Numbered from the stretch's first letter, positions 44,403 to 54,498 are shown. The stretch: DNA of 64,000 bases from Paenibacillus sp. DMB20 (GCF_000987955.1 NZ_LAZU01000017.1:92612-156611), one strand, 5' to 3'. Notes: a model not told the origin generated them from the letters alone. Program-made: numbers and translations.

Positions 44403-45641
44403 ATGAAAAACGAACTGATTAAACGCTTTACGTCTTATGTTAAAGTAAACACGCAATCAAGCGACGACAGCGATACATGCCCTTCCACGCCCGGCCAGCT
44501 GGAGCTTGCGCGCCTGCTTGAAGACGAGCTGAAAGCCATCGGCATGGAAGAAGTGACCATGGACGAGAACGGCTACGTGATGGCTACCCTTCCTGCCAAT
44601 ACGGACAAGGATGTCCCGACGATCGGATTTTTGGCCCATATCGACACGGCTACGGAGTTTACGGGAGAAGGCGTGAACCCTCGGCTGGTCGAGAATTATG
44701 ACGGTCAGGATATTATTCTGAATGAAGCCCAAGGCATCGTTCTGTCTCCGAAAGACTTTCCCGAGTTGAACAATTACATAGGACACACGCTCGTGACGAC
44801 AGACGGAACGACGCTGCTTGGCGCGGACGATAAGGCAGGCATGGCGGAAATCATGACGGCCATGGCGCATCTGATTCGCAATCCGGAGATCAAGCACGGG
44901 AAAGTGCGCGTTGCCTTCACGCCGGACGAGGAGATTGGCAGAGGGCCTGAACGCTTCGACGTGAAGAATTTTAATGCCCGTTACGCATACACCATGGACG
45001 GCGGCCCGCTTGGCGAGCTTGAATATGAGAGCTTCAACGCAGCTCAGGCTACGCTCATATTCAAGGGCAAGAACGTTCACCCCGGCACGGCGAAGAATAA
45101 AATGGTCAACGCCGCCAAGATCGCCATGGAATTCAACAGCCGATTGCCTGTGGCAGAAGCTCCTGAATCAACCGAAGGTTATGAAGGATTCTATCATTTG
45201 TCTTCCATCAGCGGGGATGTGGAGCTGACGAAGCTGCGCTACATCATTCGCGACTTCGACAGGGAGAGCTTCAATGCCCGCAAGCAGAACATGGAGAACA
45301 TCGTGAAAGACTTGCAGGCGAAGTACGGAGCGGAGCGCATTAGCCTTGAACTTAAAGATCAATATTACAACATGCGCGAGAAGATTGAGCCGGTGAAGCA
45401 TATCGTCGATATCGCCCATCAAGCCATACGGAACGTTGGCGTCGAGCCGGTCATTAAGCCGATTCGCGGAGGTACGGACGGTTCGCAGCTATCCTACATG
45501 GGACTGCCGACGCCGAATATTTTCACGGGCGGCGAGAACTATCACGGGCGTTATGAGTATGTGTCGGTTGACAACATGCAGAAGGCGACGGAAGTCATCG
45601 TTGAAATCGTGAAGCTGTTCGAGCAGCAAGCGTCGAAATAA
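44403..45641 (+). CDS. pepT: Peptidase T (tripeptide aminopeptidase)
   Basis: 412 residues. Di-zinc M20 motifs: '[12 protein letters not shown]', '[12 protein letters not shown]', '[14 protein letters not shown]', and '[20 protein letters not shown]' with the last metal ligand in '[11 protein letters not shown]'. It removes N-terminal residues from tripeptides in the cytoplasm. GAGGTGAG at 44391-44398 supports ATG 44403 (or the adjacent ATG 44400); the long upstream extension runs through a terminator and is not translated. Confidence 0.95.
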   Translation: MKNELIKRFTSYVKVNTQSSDDSDTCPSTPGQLELARLLEDELKAIGMEEVTMDENGYVMATLPANTDKDVPTIGFLAHIDTATEFTGEGVNPRLVENYDGQDIILNEAQGIVLSPKDFPELNNYIGHTLVTTDGTTLLGADDKAGMAEIMTAMAHLIRNPEIKHGKVRVAFTPDEEIGRGPERFDVKNFNARYAYTMDGGPLGELEYESFNAAQATLIFKGKNVHPGTAKNKMVNAAKIAMEFNSRLPVAEAPESTEGYEGFYHLSSISGDVELTKLRYIIRDFDRESFNARKQNMENIVKDLQAKYGAERISLELKDQYYNMREKIEPVKHIVDIAHQAIRNVGVEPVIKPIRGGTDGSQLSYMGLPTPNIFTGGENYHGRYEYVSVDNMQKATEVIVEIVKLFEQQASK

Positions 45642-45698
45642 CGTGCAGCAGCGAATTCCATAGGAACCGGATTAAACACAGGCATAAACCCTAAAAAA

Positions 45699-45742
45699 GC
45701 AGGGGCTGTCCAAAAGTGGCATCTACCACCGGACAGCCCCTG
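45699..45742. terminator. Bidirectional terminator between pepT and uppP
   Basis: CAGGGGCTGTCC (45700-45711) pairs with GGACAGCCCCTG (45731-45742). On the minus strand it is followed by GCTTTTTT, a good terminator for uppP. Confidence 0.85.
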
Positions 45743-45836
45743 TTCCCGTTATGCTATGCAATGAATGCTGCCTCTCCATCCCATAGACGCGATAAGCCTG
45801 TTCTTTGGTCAAAGAACACGGATGGGGCGGCTTCCC

Positions 45837-46673
45837 TTAAAACCAAACCAAATAAATGACGACGGCAAGCACGATGCGGTAAATTGCAAACGGAACAAGC
45901 TTGATTTTGTTGATCAGCTTCAGGAAGAAGCGGATCGAGATCAGAGCGAAGACGAAGGCGCTGACGAAACCGGCGATAAAGAACGGCAGCGCATCCATCG
46001 TAAAGTATTCAAGGTTTTTCACCAGAGACAGGAAGCTTGCTCCGAACATGATCGGCACTGCCATAATAAAGGTGAAATCGGCAGCGGCACGGTGGCTCAT
46101 CCCCAGCAAAACGCCGCCGGAGATCGTGGAGCCCGAACGGGAGAAGCCCGGCCACAAGGACAGGCACTGGACCAAACCGACGCTGAGGGCCTGCTTGTAA
46201 GTAATCTGGTCAACCGTTACGACCTTCGGCTGTTTGCTGCTGAATTTGTCCGCGATGATCATGAGAATGGCGCCGGCAACAAGGCCGATCAAAACGGTTT
46301 CCGTCGAGAACAAATACTCATCGACATAATCCTCGAACAGTACGCCCAGCACCCCTGCAGGGATCAAACCGACAATGACCTGGCCAAGCTTCAAACGCCC
46401 GGTTCCTGCCGGAGCCCCCTGCTCCGGCTTTTTGCGCTTGATGTGCAGTAGGTCCATAAAACGTTCCCAGAACACGACAACGACCGCAAGAATGGAGCCA
46501 AGCTGAATAACGACCTTAAAGGTATTGGCTACGTACTTTGTCAGGAACTCCTCCGATTGGAGCCACATATCATCGACAATGATCATGTGACCGGTGGAGG
46601 ATACCGGCGCGAATTCGGTCAAGCCTTCCACCAAGCCGAGAATAATAGCTTTCATAAACATAATAAAATCCAT
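45837..46673 (-). CDS. uppP: Undecaprenyl-diphosphate phosphatase UppP/BacA
   Basis: 278-residue integral membrane protein. Family signatures are present: 'GLVEGLTEFAPVSSTGHMI' near the N-terminus and 'LWPGFSRSGSTISGGVLLG' in the middle. It removes the terminal phosphate of undecaprenyl pyrophosphate so the carrier can re-enter wall synthesis, and its overexpression gives bacitracin resistance. It lies with a DedA gene and a BceRS-BceAB module on the same strand. Confidence 0.95.
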   Translation of the reverse strand: MDFIMFMKAIILGLVEGLTEFAPVSSTGHMIIVDDMWLQSEEFLTKYVANTFKVVIQLGSILAVVVVFWERFMDLLHIKRKKPEQGAPAGTGRLKLGQVIVGLIPAGVLGVLFEDYVDEYLFSTETVLIGLVAGAILMIIADKFSSKQPKVVTVDQITYKQALSVGLVQCLSLWPGFSRSGSTISGGVLLGMSHRAAADFTFIMAVPIMFGASFLSLVKNLEYFTMDALPFFIAGFVSAFVFALISIRFFLKLINKIKLVPFAIYRIVLAVVIYLVWF

Positions 46674-46835
46674 AAACTGAGTACCTCTCCCTTATTTAAG
46701 ATATAAGAAAAGCATAGAAATACGTATTATCGCTTCCTTATAGCGCAAGAATAACTACCTCTTAAAGTGTTCTTGCTTTCTCTCGCTTACGCCGAAAAAG
46801 ACGTTTTTCTTACGAATGAGTGACGGTTGCTGAAT

Positions 46836-47447
46836 TCACGCGGACTTTTTGCGCTTACGGATGAGAAGGACGATAAACACGACGGCAGCTACGGCGATAA
46901 CGGCATAGGCTATATTAGAGTATACATCCATAAAGGCCAGAATGTCTTCCCAAGAATCGCCGAGGAGTGCGCCGAGCATGACAAGCACCACGTTCCAGAT
47001 GAGCGTTCCAAGCGTCGTAAACAGCAGGAACATCCCGAATTTCATGTTGGACATGCCCGCGGGAATGGAAATCAGGCTGCGGATGAGCGGAACCATGCGG
47101 CAGAAGAGAACCGTCCAGTACCCGTATTTGTCAAACCAGGCGTCCGCTCTGCGGATATCTTCTTTTTTGACCCGGAGGATATGCCCCCACCGGTCCACGA
47201 TTTTCTCCAGCTTTTCCACATCGAGCAATAAGCCGATCCCATACAGTATGACGGCTCCGAGGACCGAGCCTACGGTGGCAGCCGCCACGACGCCCGGAAT
47301 CGTAAGATCCGTATAGGTCGTCATGAATCCGCCGAAAGTCAGAATGACTTCGGACGGTATAGGCGGGAACACGTTTTCCAACGCAATCATCAGAAAAATC
47401 CCCAAATACCCAAATTGTTCCATGATATCCGTAATCCAATTTTGCAA
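46836..47447 (-). CDS. DedA-family membrane protein
   Basis: About 203 residues, several TM helices, with 'ENVFPPIPSEVILTFGGFM' and 'FCRMVPLIRSLISIPAGMS', the DedA signatures including the conserved acidic and Arg residues. Members of this family (UptA) recycle undecaprenyl phosphate across the membrane. The start is uncertain: GAGGTGG lies right after the ATG at 47462 and six bases before a TTG (47447), so TTG is preferred. Next to uppP, a role in the same lipid cycle is likely. Confidence 0.88.
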   Translation of the reverse strand: MQNWITDIMEQFGYLGIFLMIALENVFPPIPSEVILTFGGFMTTYTDLTIPGVVAAATVGSVLGAVILYGIGLLLDVEKLEKIVDRWGHILRVKKEDIRRADAWFDKYGYWTVLFCRMVPLIRSLISIPAGMSNMKFGMFLLFTTLGTLIWNVVLVMLGALLGDSWEDILAFMDVYSNIAYAVIAVAAVVFIVLLIRKRKKSA

Positions 47448-47516
47448 GCTTTGCCACCTCATCTTTTGATCAGCGCCTCAGCGCGGAGTTTTTTACTAAT
47501 GTCATGCATATATCGT

Positions 47517-47557
47517 GAAAAACGCTATCGTCCTTGAGAAGGACGATGGGGACGTTT
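47517..47557 (-). terminator. Rho-independent terminator of the bce operon
   Basis: On the minus strand ATCGTCCTT pairs with AAGGACGAT around CTC, extended by CGTC/GCG and followed by TTTTT, just after the BceB stop. Confidence 0.8.
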
Positions 47558-47567
47558 TTGTTTTGTC

Positions 47568-49510
47568 CTATATAAGAGCCGTTTTAAGCTTCCGCAAATA
47601 CTGGCTTCGAATAAACAGGAAGTATAACGCCTGGGCAATGAAAAAACCGATCAACACGAAACCCATCTCCGAGGCAATGGACAAGAAAAAGATGCTCTGC
47701 AGCGCAATAAAAGCAAACAGGCTGTGCAGGATAGCGACTCCGATCGGCACGAAAAACATCAGCGCCAGCTGTCCTGTGACGATTCGCCGGAATTCCTTGT
47801 CCGTCAAGCCGATTTTGGAGATCGTGTCGTAAAACCGGAGATCGTAATCCAGATCGGCGTAAAGCCGGAAGTACAGAAAGCTGCCCGCAGCGATGAAAAA
47901 TACCGTGCCGACCAGCAGGGCAGCGAACAGCATCATGCTGTACAGGCTGCTTCGCAGGGAAAACAGCGTTCCGCTGATCATGATCGCATAGGGTTCGTTC
48001 ATTTCATAACGTACCGCTCCCCTTTCGGCCAGATTGGAAGCGATTCCTTCCGTTTTGCGGAAATCTTCCACATAAAAGCCGGTGTAACGTTCCGTCTTGA
48101 GCGGAGTTTCGATCTCTCCAAACAGGGTATCGCTAAGGACGAGCCCGCCGAACAGGGACCGATCATCCAGCTCGGGCAGCAAAAACTCCGGGATCGCCAC
48201 ATGGTCCGTATAACCGATTTCCTTTACCGGCTCCTTGAACCTATGCAGCCGATAGGAAGCCAAGCCTCGCTCCCGAATATGGATCCGGTTGTTCTGCGAA
48301 TTGACGAGCACGAGCGCGTCGCTGCCGGTTACCGGCTTTTCGGTGACGGCAAAGCCGGCCATCCGGATGGCCTTACGGTAGTCGGAGAACGATATGACAG
48401 GCACTTCTTCCGGCAGGCCGCGTTTCGCCTCTGCATCGACGCGCACATACTTGACCGGAATCGAGAGGGCCTGATAAGGAAGCGATGCCGCATCAAGCTC
48501 ATGCCCGATTTCCTGAAGATGCTCCTTTTCCATGGAATCGCCGGCTTTCGCCATATAACTTACGGCGGCCGGGTAATCCTCGTTGAACTGCCGGGCGAGC
48601 ACGGGAAGGGATGCAAACACCCCGACGGAGCAAAAGGATACCGCAAGCACGGTGGTCACCATGAACAGCATCTGCGCATTATCCTTTAGCCGGTAATTCA
48701 GGCTGGACAGGAAGATCATTCGGGTCCGGCTCCGGACGAACGGAAGGCGCCGCTTAAGCCGCCGCACCAGAAAAATGCTGAGCTGCGTATACAGCAGGTA
48801 GGTGCCGAAAATCGTCATCAGGGTGACCGGAGCCATACGGTATTTCAAGGTGACCGCCGTTGTCGTTGCGGCAAGAAAGTAGCTGATCGATAGGAGCACG
48901 GCCGCGAGCAGGGACAGAACCGGCGATACGCGCGCCTCCTTTTTCGGCTTTAGGCCGGAACGGAACAGATCGATCAAGGCGTCCTGCCGCAGAAACATGG
49001 ACGTAAAAAACGAAATCATCAGGAACAACAGGAGGTATCCGCCTGTTGTCAGCCCCAAGCCTGCGGCGACAGGTGAAAGGGCAGCGGCGGAATCCCCAGA
49101 AAGGCGGAGCCTGCCATCAGGAACAGCTTGCCGCTGAGGATGCCGGATAGGATTCCGGTCAGGATGGAGCCTGCGCCGATCATCATATTTTCAAGAAAAA
49201 CCATCCCGTTGAACTGTTTCTGGGTCATCCCGTGCATGAACAGCACGCCGAATTCCTTCTTTCGCGTTTTCAGAAAGGAACCGACCGAGTACAGCACGAA
49301 GAAAAAAGAAAACACGTACATGATCAGCACAGCCGCCGTCATGGCCTGAACCACGACAGGGTAGAACATTTCGTCCCGGATTCCGGGATTAAAAATAAAC
49401 AGGGTGCATACGAAAAAAATCAAGACCGAAAAGGAGCTGCTCAGAAAATAGGCCGCATACGTGCGCTTGTTTCGGACGACGTTTCTAAAAACGAACTGTC
49501 GAAAGTTCAT
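47568..49510 (-). pseudogene. bceB: BceB-type FtsX-like ABC permease, frameshifted
   Basis: The N-terminal part (from ATG 49510, 'MNFRQFVFRNVVRNKRTYAA') runs through four TM helices to a stop at 49049 after 'PQAWG'. The remainder ('GLTTGGYLLLFLMISFFTSM' onward, including the large extracellular domain and last TM helices) lies in another frame to 47568. One extra base near 49052-49058 restores about 647 residues, the usual BceB size. BceB with BceA removes target-bound peptides such as bacitracin from lipid intermediates and also activates BceS. AGGAACCC before the ATG is a fair ribosome site. Confidence 0.88.
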
Positions 49511-50254
49511 GGGTTCCTCCCCCAAGCAGCGCAAGCATGTCGATGATCTTTTGGAAAAACGCCTGGCGGTTGTCCCCGCTGTACATTTCATTGTAAAGCC
49601 GCCCGTCCTTGATGAACAGCACCCGGTCGCAATAGCTCGCGGCAGCGGGATCATGCGTCACCATAAGTACGGTCGCGCCGGCCTCCTTGCTCATGCCCGA
49701 CAAGGCTTGCAGCACATCCTTCGACGCCTTGGAGTCCAGATTCCCTGTCGGCTCGTCGGCCAGGATCAGGGACGGTTCCTGAATGAGCGCCCTGGCGATG
49801 GCCGTACGCTGAGCCTGGCGCCCGAAATTTCATACGTCCGCTTGTCGAGAATGGACGCCAGCCCCAGCTTTTCCGCCATATCCCGAAGCTTGCGGTCCAT
49901 TTCCTTGAGCGGTATTCCCTCCAGCGTTAAGGGGAGGACGATATTCTCCTCCACGGTAAGCGTATCGAGCAGATTGAAGTGCTGGAATACGAAGCCCAAC
50001 TCGCGGCGGCGAAACAGGGCGGTCTCGTTCCGGTCCAAAAGATGGGGATTTCGTCCGTTGATGACCACCTCCCCCGCGGTCGGCTGATCGATGGTAGCGA
50101 TCAGGTTGAGCAGCGTTGTTTTTCCGCTTCCGGAGGGACCCATAATGCCGACGAATTGCCCGCGCTCGGCGGAAAAGTGAATGTCATAGAGCGCCTGATG
50201 CGCCACCCGGCCTTCGTATATTTTGGACAGATGCTTGACGGTCAGAATCGGCAA
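49485..50254 (-). pseudogene. bceA: BceA-type ABC ATPase, frameshifted at the signature motif
   Basis: Walker A 'GPSGSGKTTLLN' and Q-loop 'ELGFVFQHFN' are in the first frame, which ends at 49766 after 'RTYEISGARLSV'. The signature 'GGQAQRTAIARALIQEP', Walker B 'LILADEPTGNLD' and the end 'GGGTHELSTVRF' lie in another frame to 49485. One extra base near 49819 restores 256 residues. The start is TTG with AAAGGAGGG before it. Its end overlaps the BceB start by 26 bases. Confidence 0.88.
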
Positions 50255-50277
50255 AATGCTTCCCTCCTTTCTTTATC

Positions 50278-50343
50278 ATTGTAGGCCGGGCGGACCACCC
50301 ATGCCATCTCGTTAACTTACAGTTACCTTACAACTCTGTAAGG
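50278..50343 (-). promoter_or_regulatory. bceA promoter with BceR-type inverted repeat
   Basis: CCTTACA-ACTC-TGTAAGG (50326-50343) is a perfect seven-base inverted repeat with a four-base spacer, resembling the TnACA-N4-TGTAA boxes of BceR-like regulators. It is centred about 63 bases before the likely start site set by TACAAT (50278-50283, minus strand), which lacks a good -35. This is the usual arrangement for peptide-induced bceAB transcription. Confidence 0.7.
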
Positions 50344-51336
50344 TTACGGGCCGCGAAACGTAATGGTGACGGTTGTCCCTTTTCCGGGACTGGATTGGAT
50401 GTCCAGACCGTGCCCCAGCTTGCCGCAAATCTGTTGAACGAGATATAAGCCCATGCCTGTCGATTCCTGATAACGTCTGCCGTTTTCACCCGTGAAGTAA
50501 GGCTCGAACACCCGGGGAAGATCGCCTGGGGGAATGCCGATGCCCTCGTCCCGGATTTCGAGGATGACGTCGGTGCCCCGCCGGCAGCCGTGAAAAAACA
50601 CTTTTCCCTGTTCTCCGGGCGTATAGCGGACCGCATTCGTCATCAGCTGGGACAGGACGAAGGAGAGCCATTTCTCGTCGGACGTCACGGACAGGCCTGT
50701 TTGGATGTCAACGGCCGGGAAAATCCGCCGTCGAATAAACAGGCGTTTTTGTTCCGAGGCGGCTGAACGCACCACCTGCTCCAGGGACAGCGATTCCACG
50801 TAAAAGTCGTGCTCGAACGTATCGAGTCGGGCGGTATGCAGCATCAGCTCAAGGCCCTTTTTCAGCCGGTCCAGCTCATCGCCGATAGCCATGGAATCGG
50901 GATCGTCCTTTTTTTGCAAGATGAGATGCATGACCGAGACGGGCGTCTTCATCTGATGCGCCCATTGGTTGATAAACTGAAGGTGGGACTCGATTCTGTG
51001 CTTATAGTTATGTAGTTCGGTCGAATACTGCCGGAATTGGTTTCGCAGCACCTGTTGCAGCGCCTCCGCCAGCGGCGTTTGCGAAGACCCTCCGGAAAAC
51101 GGCTCCCCTTGGGGATCCGCAGAAACGAAAGGCTGCTCCAGACGCTTGTAGAACGGCCTGTTGGCTACATAGCGGAAGACGAGATAGCCGATCAAGAGAC
51201 AGCCGCTGACCATGCCCGCGTACAGGCTGATCTCCATATTCCGAAAGCCGGCAAGACGGTAGATCAGGGTGATTACGAGCAGCTGGGCGACATAGACGAA
51301 AATAAGCGGGCGCTGCTCGCGCAAGAACAGCCTCAT
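50344..51336 (-). CDS. bceS: BceS-type intramembrane-sensing histidine kinase
   Basis: 330 residues. Two TM helices (~12-30 and ~38-55) with almost no extracellular loop, the mark of BceS kinases that sense through the transporter. Phospho-acceptor His in 'FINQWAHQMKTPVSVMHL', then the ATPase domain with 'DEGIGIPPGDLPRVFEPYF' and 'GMGLYLVQQICGKL'. Overlaps the regulator gene by four bases. Confidence 0.93.
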   Translation of the reverse strand: MRLFLREQRPLIFVYVAQLLVITLIYRLAGFRNMEISLYAGMVSGCLLIGYLVFRYVANRPFYKRLEQPFVSADPQGEPFSGGSSQTPLAEALQQVLRNQFRQYSTELHNYKHRIESHLQFINQWAHQMKTPVSVMHLILQKKDDPDSMAIGDELDRLKKGLELMLHTARLDTFEHDFYVESLSLEQVVRSAASEQKRLFIRRRIFPAVDIQTGLSVTSDEKWLSFVLSQLMTNAVRYTPGEQGKVFFHGCRRGTDVILEIRDEGIGIPPGDLPRVFEPYFTGENGRRYQESTGMGLYLVQQICGKLGHGLDIQSSPGKGTTVTITFRGP

Positions 51337-52034
51337 GCTTCTTCTCCCCTCCAGACCGGGAGCAGGCGGTAGCCACGTCCGCGGATCGTCTGAACGCCGT
51401 CCTCGATGCCCAGAACGGCCAGCTTTTTGCGAACCCGGGTAACATAGACGTTTAGCGTATTGTCATCGACGAAAGCCTGGTCGTCCCATATTTTCTCGAG
51501 CAGCCGGTCCCGGCTGACGACCTGGCCGGAGCGCTGCATCAGCTCGTCCAGGATTTTGGCCTCCGTGTAGCTGAGGTCGGTGCGCAGGCTGCCGAGGGAT
51601 AAAGACAGGCGGTCGACGTCCAGGGTCAGTCCGGCAACGCTCACGCTGCGTTCGTTGGAAGCCGCATAGGAGCCGTACGCCCGGCGGAGCTGGCTTTTGA
51701 TCTTGGCCATGGCGATTTCGTAATCAAAAGGCTTGGTAATATAGTCGTCGGCCCCGTTTTCGAGGGCCATTACCTGGTCCATCTTGCCGTTTCGAGCGGA
51801 GATGAAAATGATCGGGCAGGTCGAAACGCTCCGGAACTGCCGACACCAGTAGTAGCCGTCGTATTTGGGAAGATTGACGTCAAGCAGGACAAGATGCGGC
51901 TCGTATTGTCCAAATTGGTTTCGGACATTTTCGAAATCCTCCACGGCTTGCACGGCATAGCCGAACTTGTGGAGATGCTCTTCCAGAAGACGAACCAAAT
52001 GGCGGTCGTCCTCGACGATCAATATTTTGAACAT
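51333..52034 (-). CDS. bceR: BceR-type OmpR-family response regulator
   Basis: 233 residues: receiver domain with phospho-acceptor Asp in 'HLVLLDVNLPKYDGYYWC', Lys in 'ITKPFDYEI', and a winged-helix C-terminus ('VDDNTLNVYVTRVRKKL'). First gene of the bceRSAB set; it would bind the inverted repeat before bceA. A weak TACAAT lies upstream without a good -35. Confidence 0.93.
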   Translation of the reverse strand: MFKILIVEDDRHLVRLLEEHLHKFGYAVQAVEDFENVRNQFGQYEPHLVLLDVNLPKYDGYYWCRQFRSVSTCPIIFISARNGKMDQVMALENGADDYITKPFDYEIAMAKIKSQLRRAYGSYAASNERSVSVAGLTLDVDRLSLSLGSLRTDLSYTEAKILDELMQRSGQVVSRDRLLEKIWDDQAFVDDNTLNVYVTRVRKKLAVLGIEDGVQTIRGRGYRLLPVWRGEEA

Positions 52035-52189
52035 AGGAATAAGACCCCTTCATTTGACTTCAAGCCTGCCCTGTCATTGTACCAAATTGTCGGTTGCATG
52101 GGAAAAGGAGGTGAAATGGAAGGAGATTCATAAAGTAAAGGGCCCGTGACACCGAGCAGATTAAAAGCTCAACGTTTCCCGATATAGGC

Positions 52190-52226
52190 AAAGGACTGCT
52201 CCAAGATCCTTGGATACAGTCCTTTT
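52190..52226. terminator. Hairpin downstream of the second two-component operon
   Basis: AAAGGACTG pairs with CAGTCCTTT, with inner TCCAAG / CTTGGA. It lies ~95 bases past the kinase stop on the minus strand. The T-tract is short, so termination is likely but not certain. Confidence 0.55.
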
Positions 52227-52321
52227 CGATTAGCTATGAGATGAAAGTCTTCATTGAATGGTTTGTTTGACGCCAATGAACGGCGGCCGCATACCTTCTG
52301 GTACGCTGACAGCTTGGCTAA

Positions 52322-53815
52322 CTAAAGAGCGGGCAGCTCCACGCGGAAAGCGGAACCCTTTCCCGGCTGGCTGATGACGGCGATCGTTCCCCCGTGCGCC
52401 TCCACGATGGAATGCGTGATGGCAAGACCGAGTCCGGATCCGCCGGACTTGCGCGTCCGAGATACGTCGATCCGGTAAAAACGCTCGAACAGATGGGGAA
52501 GGTGCTCCGCCGGGATGCCCGGACCGTTGTCGCTGATCGTAAGCACGGCTTTTTGGCCTTGGAGGTTCAGTCCGACCTCGATGGCTCCCTCTGTCGGATC
52601 GGTATGCTGCACGGCATTCTGAAACAGATTGAGCACAACCTGCTTCAGCTTGTCCGGCTCGCATAAACATCGCATGCCATCTTCCAGTTGAAGGGAGACG
52701 AGCCGTTCTCCGGCAAGCATTCTTAAATGGGGCTCCATTTCGATGACGAGTTTATCCGGCGAAGCTTCCTGCAGCTGAAGTTCCGGCGCCCGGTCCAGCT
52801 TCGCCAGAAGCAGCAAGTCCTCAATGAGCCTTTTCATGCGCGTGGATTCCCCGTGCATGCTGCGCAGCGCGGCCTCAAGCTGTTCGGGCCTGCCGGCGGC
52901 TCCGCGCAGAAGCACCTCCAGAAAGCCGTGGATGGAGGTCAGCGGCGTACGCAGCTCATGCGACGCATCGGCAATGAAGCGGCGCATCAGTTCCTTGGAC
53001 TCCCGTTCCGCTTGGAAGGAGTTATCCAACCGCTCCAGCATGCCGTTAAACGATTCCGCCAGCCGGTCGATCTCCGATTGGCCTTGCTTCACGGAAAACC
53101 TTTCGTCCAAATTGCCGGCATCGGTCCGCTGCACGGCTTTCACCATCGCGTTCAGCGGCGCAAGGGATTTATTGAGCAGCGGAAGGTAGAGCAGAAGCCC
53201 GCCGGCCAAAGCGAGAAGGGCGAGAGCCGTAAAGGTGGTCAATTGACGGAGGATCACGTCATGGAGCGGGGCCGTGTCTATTCCCATCTGCAGCAGCCCG
53301 TGCGGATTAGCCTGATTTCCGACCGGACGGAATACCATGAGCTGCGTGGTGCCGTCGGTGCTGTCCATGATCCGGTAATCGACAGGTTTGCGCTCCTTGA
53401 TCGCGCCCAGTATGGAACGGTATTCATCCGCCGCCAGCTGCGGCGGCAAGTTATCGCTGCCTTCCCGAATATCGGTAAGGCTTCCTTCGGGGTCAATGAA
53501 GGCAAACGACATGTCGGGGAGAAAAAAGAACGGTCGATTTTCCGGGTCCCCAGGGGACATGCCTTTGACGGTTCCCCGATCCGGCCGGTGCCTGTCTCCC
53601 ATCGAGGACGCCGCGTCCCATACTTCCCTCGGAACCGAGCGAAGCTGGGCGGCCATGGCATCCGCCTGGCTCCGGTACATGACGTTTTTCATTAGAACAT
53701 ACTGCAGAGAGCCGATAAGAACGAGAAGCACAGCCAGTACGAGCAGGGAGCGGGACAGCAGCTGGGCGCGAAGGGAGCCTGACCTCGTGGACAGGCCTGC
53801 CATAAGTTTTTTCAT
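52322..53815 (-). CDS. Sensor histidine kinase (PhoR/ResE type)
   Basis: 497 residues. TM helix ~22-42, an extracellular sensor ~43-190, TM helix ~192-212, HAMP ~213-270, phospho-acceptor His in 'FIADASHELRTPLTSIHGFL', and an ATPase domain with 'NLFQNAVQHT', 'DNGPGIP' and 'GSGLGLAITHSIV'. The signal is unknown. It overlaps the regulator gene by four bases. It lies in the same strand block as the envelope-stress genes. Confidence 0.92.
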   Translation of the reverse strand: MKKLMAGLSTRSGSLRAQLLSRSLLVLAVLLVLIGSLQYVLMKNVMYRSQADAMAAQLRSVPREVWDAASSMGDRHRPDRGTVKGMSPGDPENRPFFFLPDMSFAFIDPEGSLTDIREGSDNLPPQLAADEYRSILGAIKERKPVDYRIMDSTDGTTQLMVFRPVGNQANPHGLLQMGIDTAPLHDVILRQLTTFTALALLALAGGLLLYLPLLNKSLAPLNAMVKAVQRTDAGNLDERFSVKQGQSEIDRLAESFNGMLERLDNSFQAERESKELMRRFIADASHELRTPLTSIHGFLEVLLRGAAGRPEQLEAALRSMHGESTRMKRLIEDLLLLAKLDRAPELQLQEASPDKLVIEMEPHLRMLAGERLVSLQLEDGMRCLCEPDKLKQVVLNLFQNAVQHTDPTEGAIEVGLNLQGQKAVLTISDNGPGIPAEHLPHLFERFYRIDVSRTRKSGGSGLGLAITHSIVEAHGGTIAVISQPGKGSAFRVELPAL

Positions 53816-54498
53816 GGCAGATCAACACGGTATCCGGCGCCCCGGAGGGTTCGGATAACCACATGCTCCTTATCTCCAAGCTTTTCCCTCAGGGATCGGA
53901 TATAGACCTCCACGATATTATCCTCCCCGCCAAAATCATAACCCCAAACGATGTTTAAAATCTTGCTTTTGCTGAGCACCGTGCCGTGTTTGGTTACGAG
54001 CAGCTTCAGCAAGCCATATTCCGTCGGCGACAGGACGAGGGCCTGTCCGCGATAAGCAATTTCCCGTTTCCGGTCGTCGATCCGGAACGGTCCGTGGCAG
54101 ACCTCTCCGAGCAATAACGGAAACTGATTGCGGAGTCTGGCGTTAATCCGGGCAAGAAGCTCATCGAAGCTGAAAGGCTTGATCATATAGTCGTCGGCCC
54201 CTATCGCCAGTCCCCTGACCCGGTCGGTTATTTCATCCTTGGCCGTAAGCATGATGATGGCGGCGTCGGAGCCGCTTTGTTTAAGCTGTCGGCACACCTC
54301 GATCCCGTCCATCCCCGGCATCATGACGTCCAGCACAATGACGTGAGGCCGAGTCCGTTCGGCTGCCCGGATCGCGCCGGCTCCGTCCGAAGCGCATTCG
54401 ACTTCAAAACCCTCGCCTTGAAGGCCAAGCTCCAAAAACTGGAGGATGTGAGGTTCGTCATCCACAAGCATGATTTTGATCCCGTTAAAAGAATCCAT
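53812..54498 (-). CDS. OmpR-family response regulator
   Basis: 228 residues. Receiver domain with Asp in 'HVIVLDVMMPGMDGIEVC' and Lys in 'MIKPFSFDEL'; winged-helix domain with 'GGEDNIVEVYIRSLREKL'. It partners the kinase encoded immediately downstream. The region upstream is shared with the divergent pirin gene at 54712. Confidence 0.93.
   Translation of the reverse strand: MDSFNGIKIMLVDDEPHILQFLELGLQGEGFEVECASDGAGAIRAAERTRPHVIVLDVMMPGMDGIEVCRQLKQSGSDAAIIMLTAKDEITDRVRGLAIGADDYMIKPFSFDELLARINARLRNQFPLLLGEVCHGPFRIDDRKREIAYRGQALVLSPTEYGLLKLLVTKHGTVLSKSKILNIVWGYDFGGEDNIVEVYIRSLREKLGDKEHVVIRTLRGAGYRVDLP

Noticed and set aside
47568..49654. Two separate permease genes in place of one BceB
   Set aside because: The two frames meet within ten bases, together form one BceB-length protein, and neither part is a complete family member.
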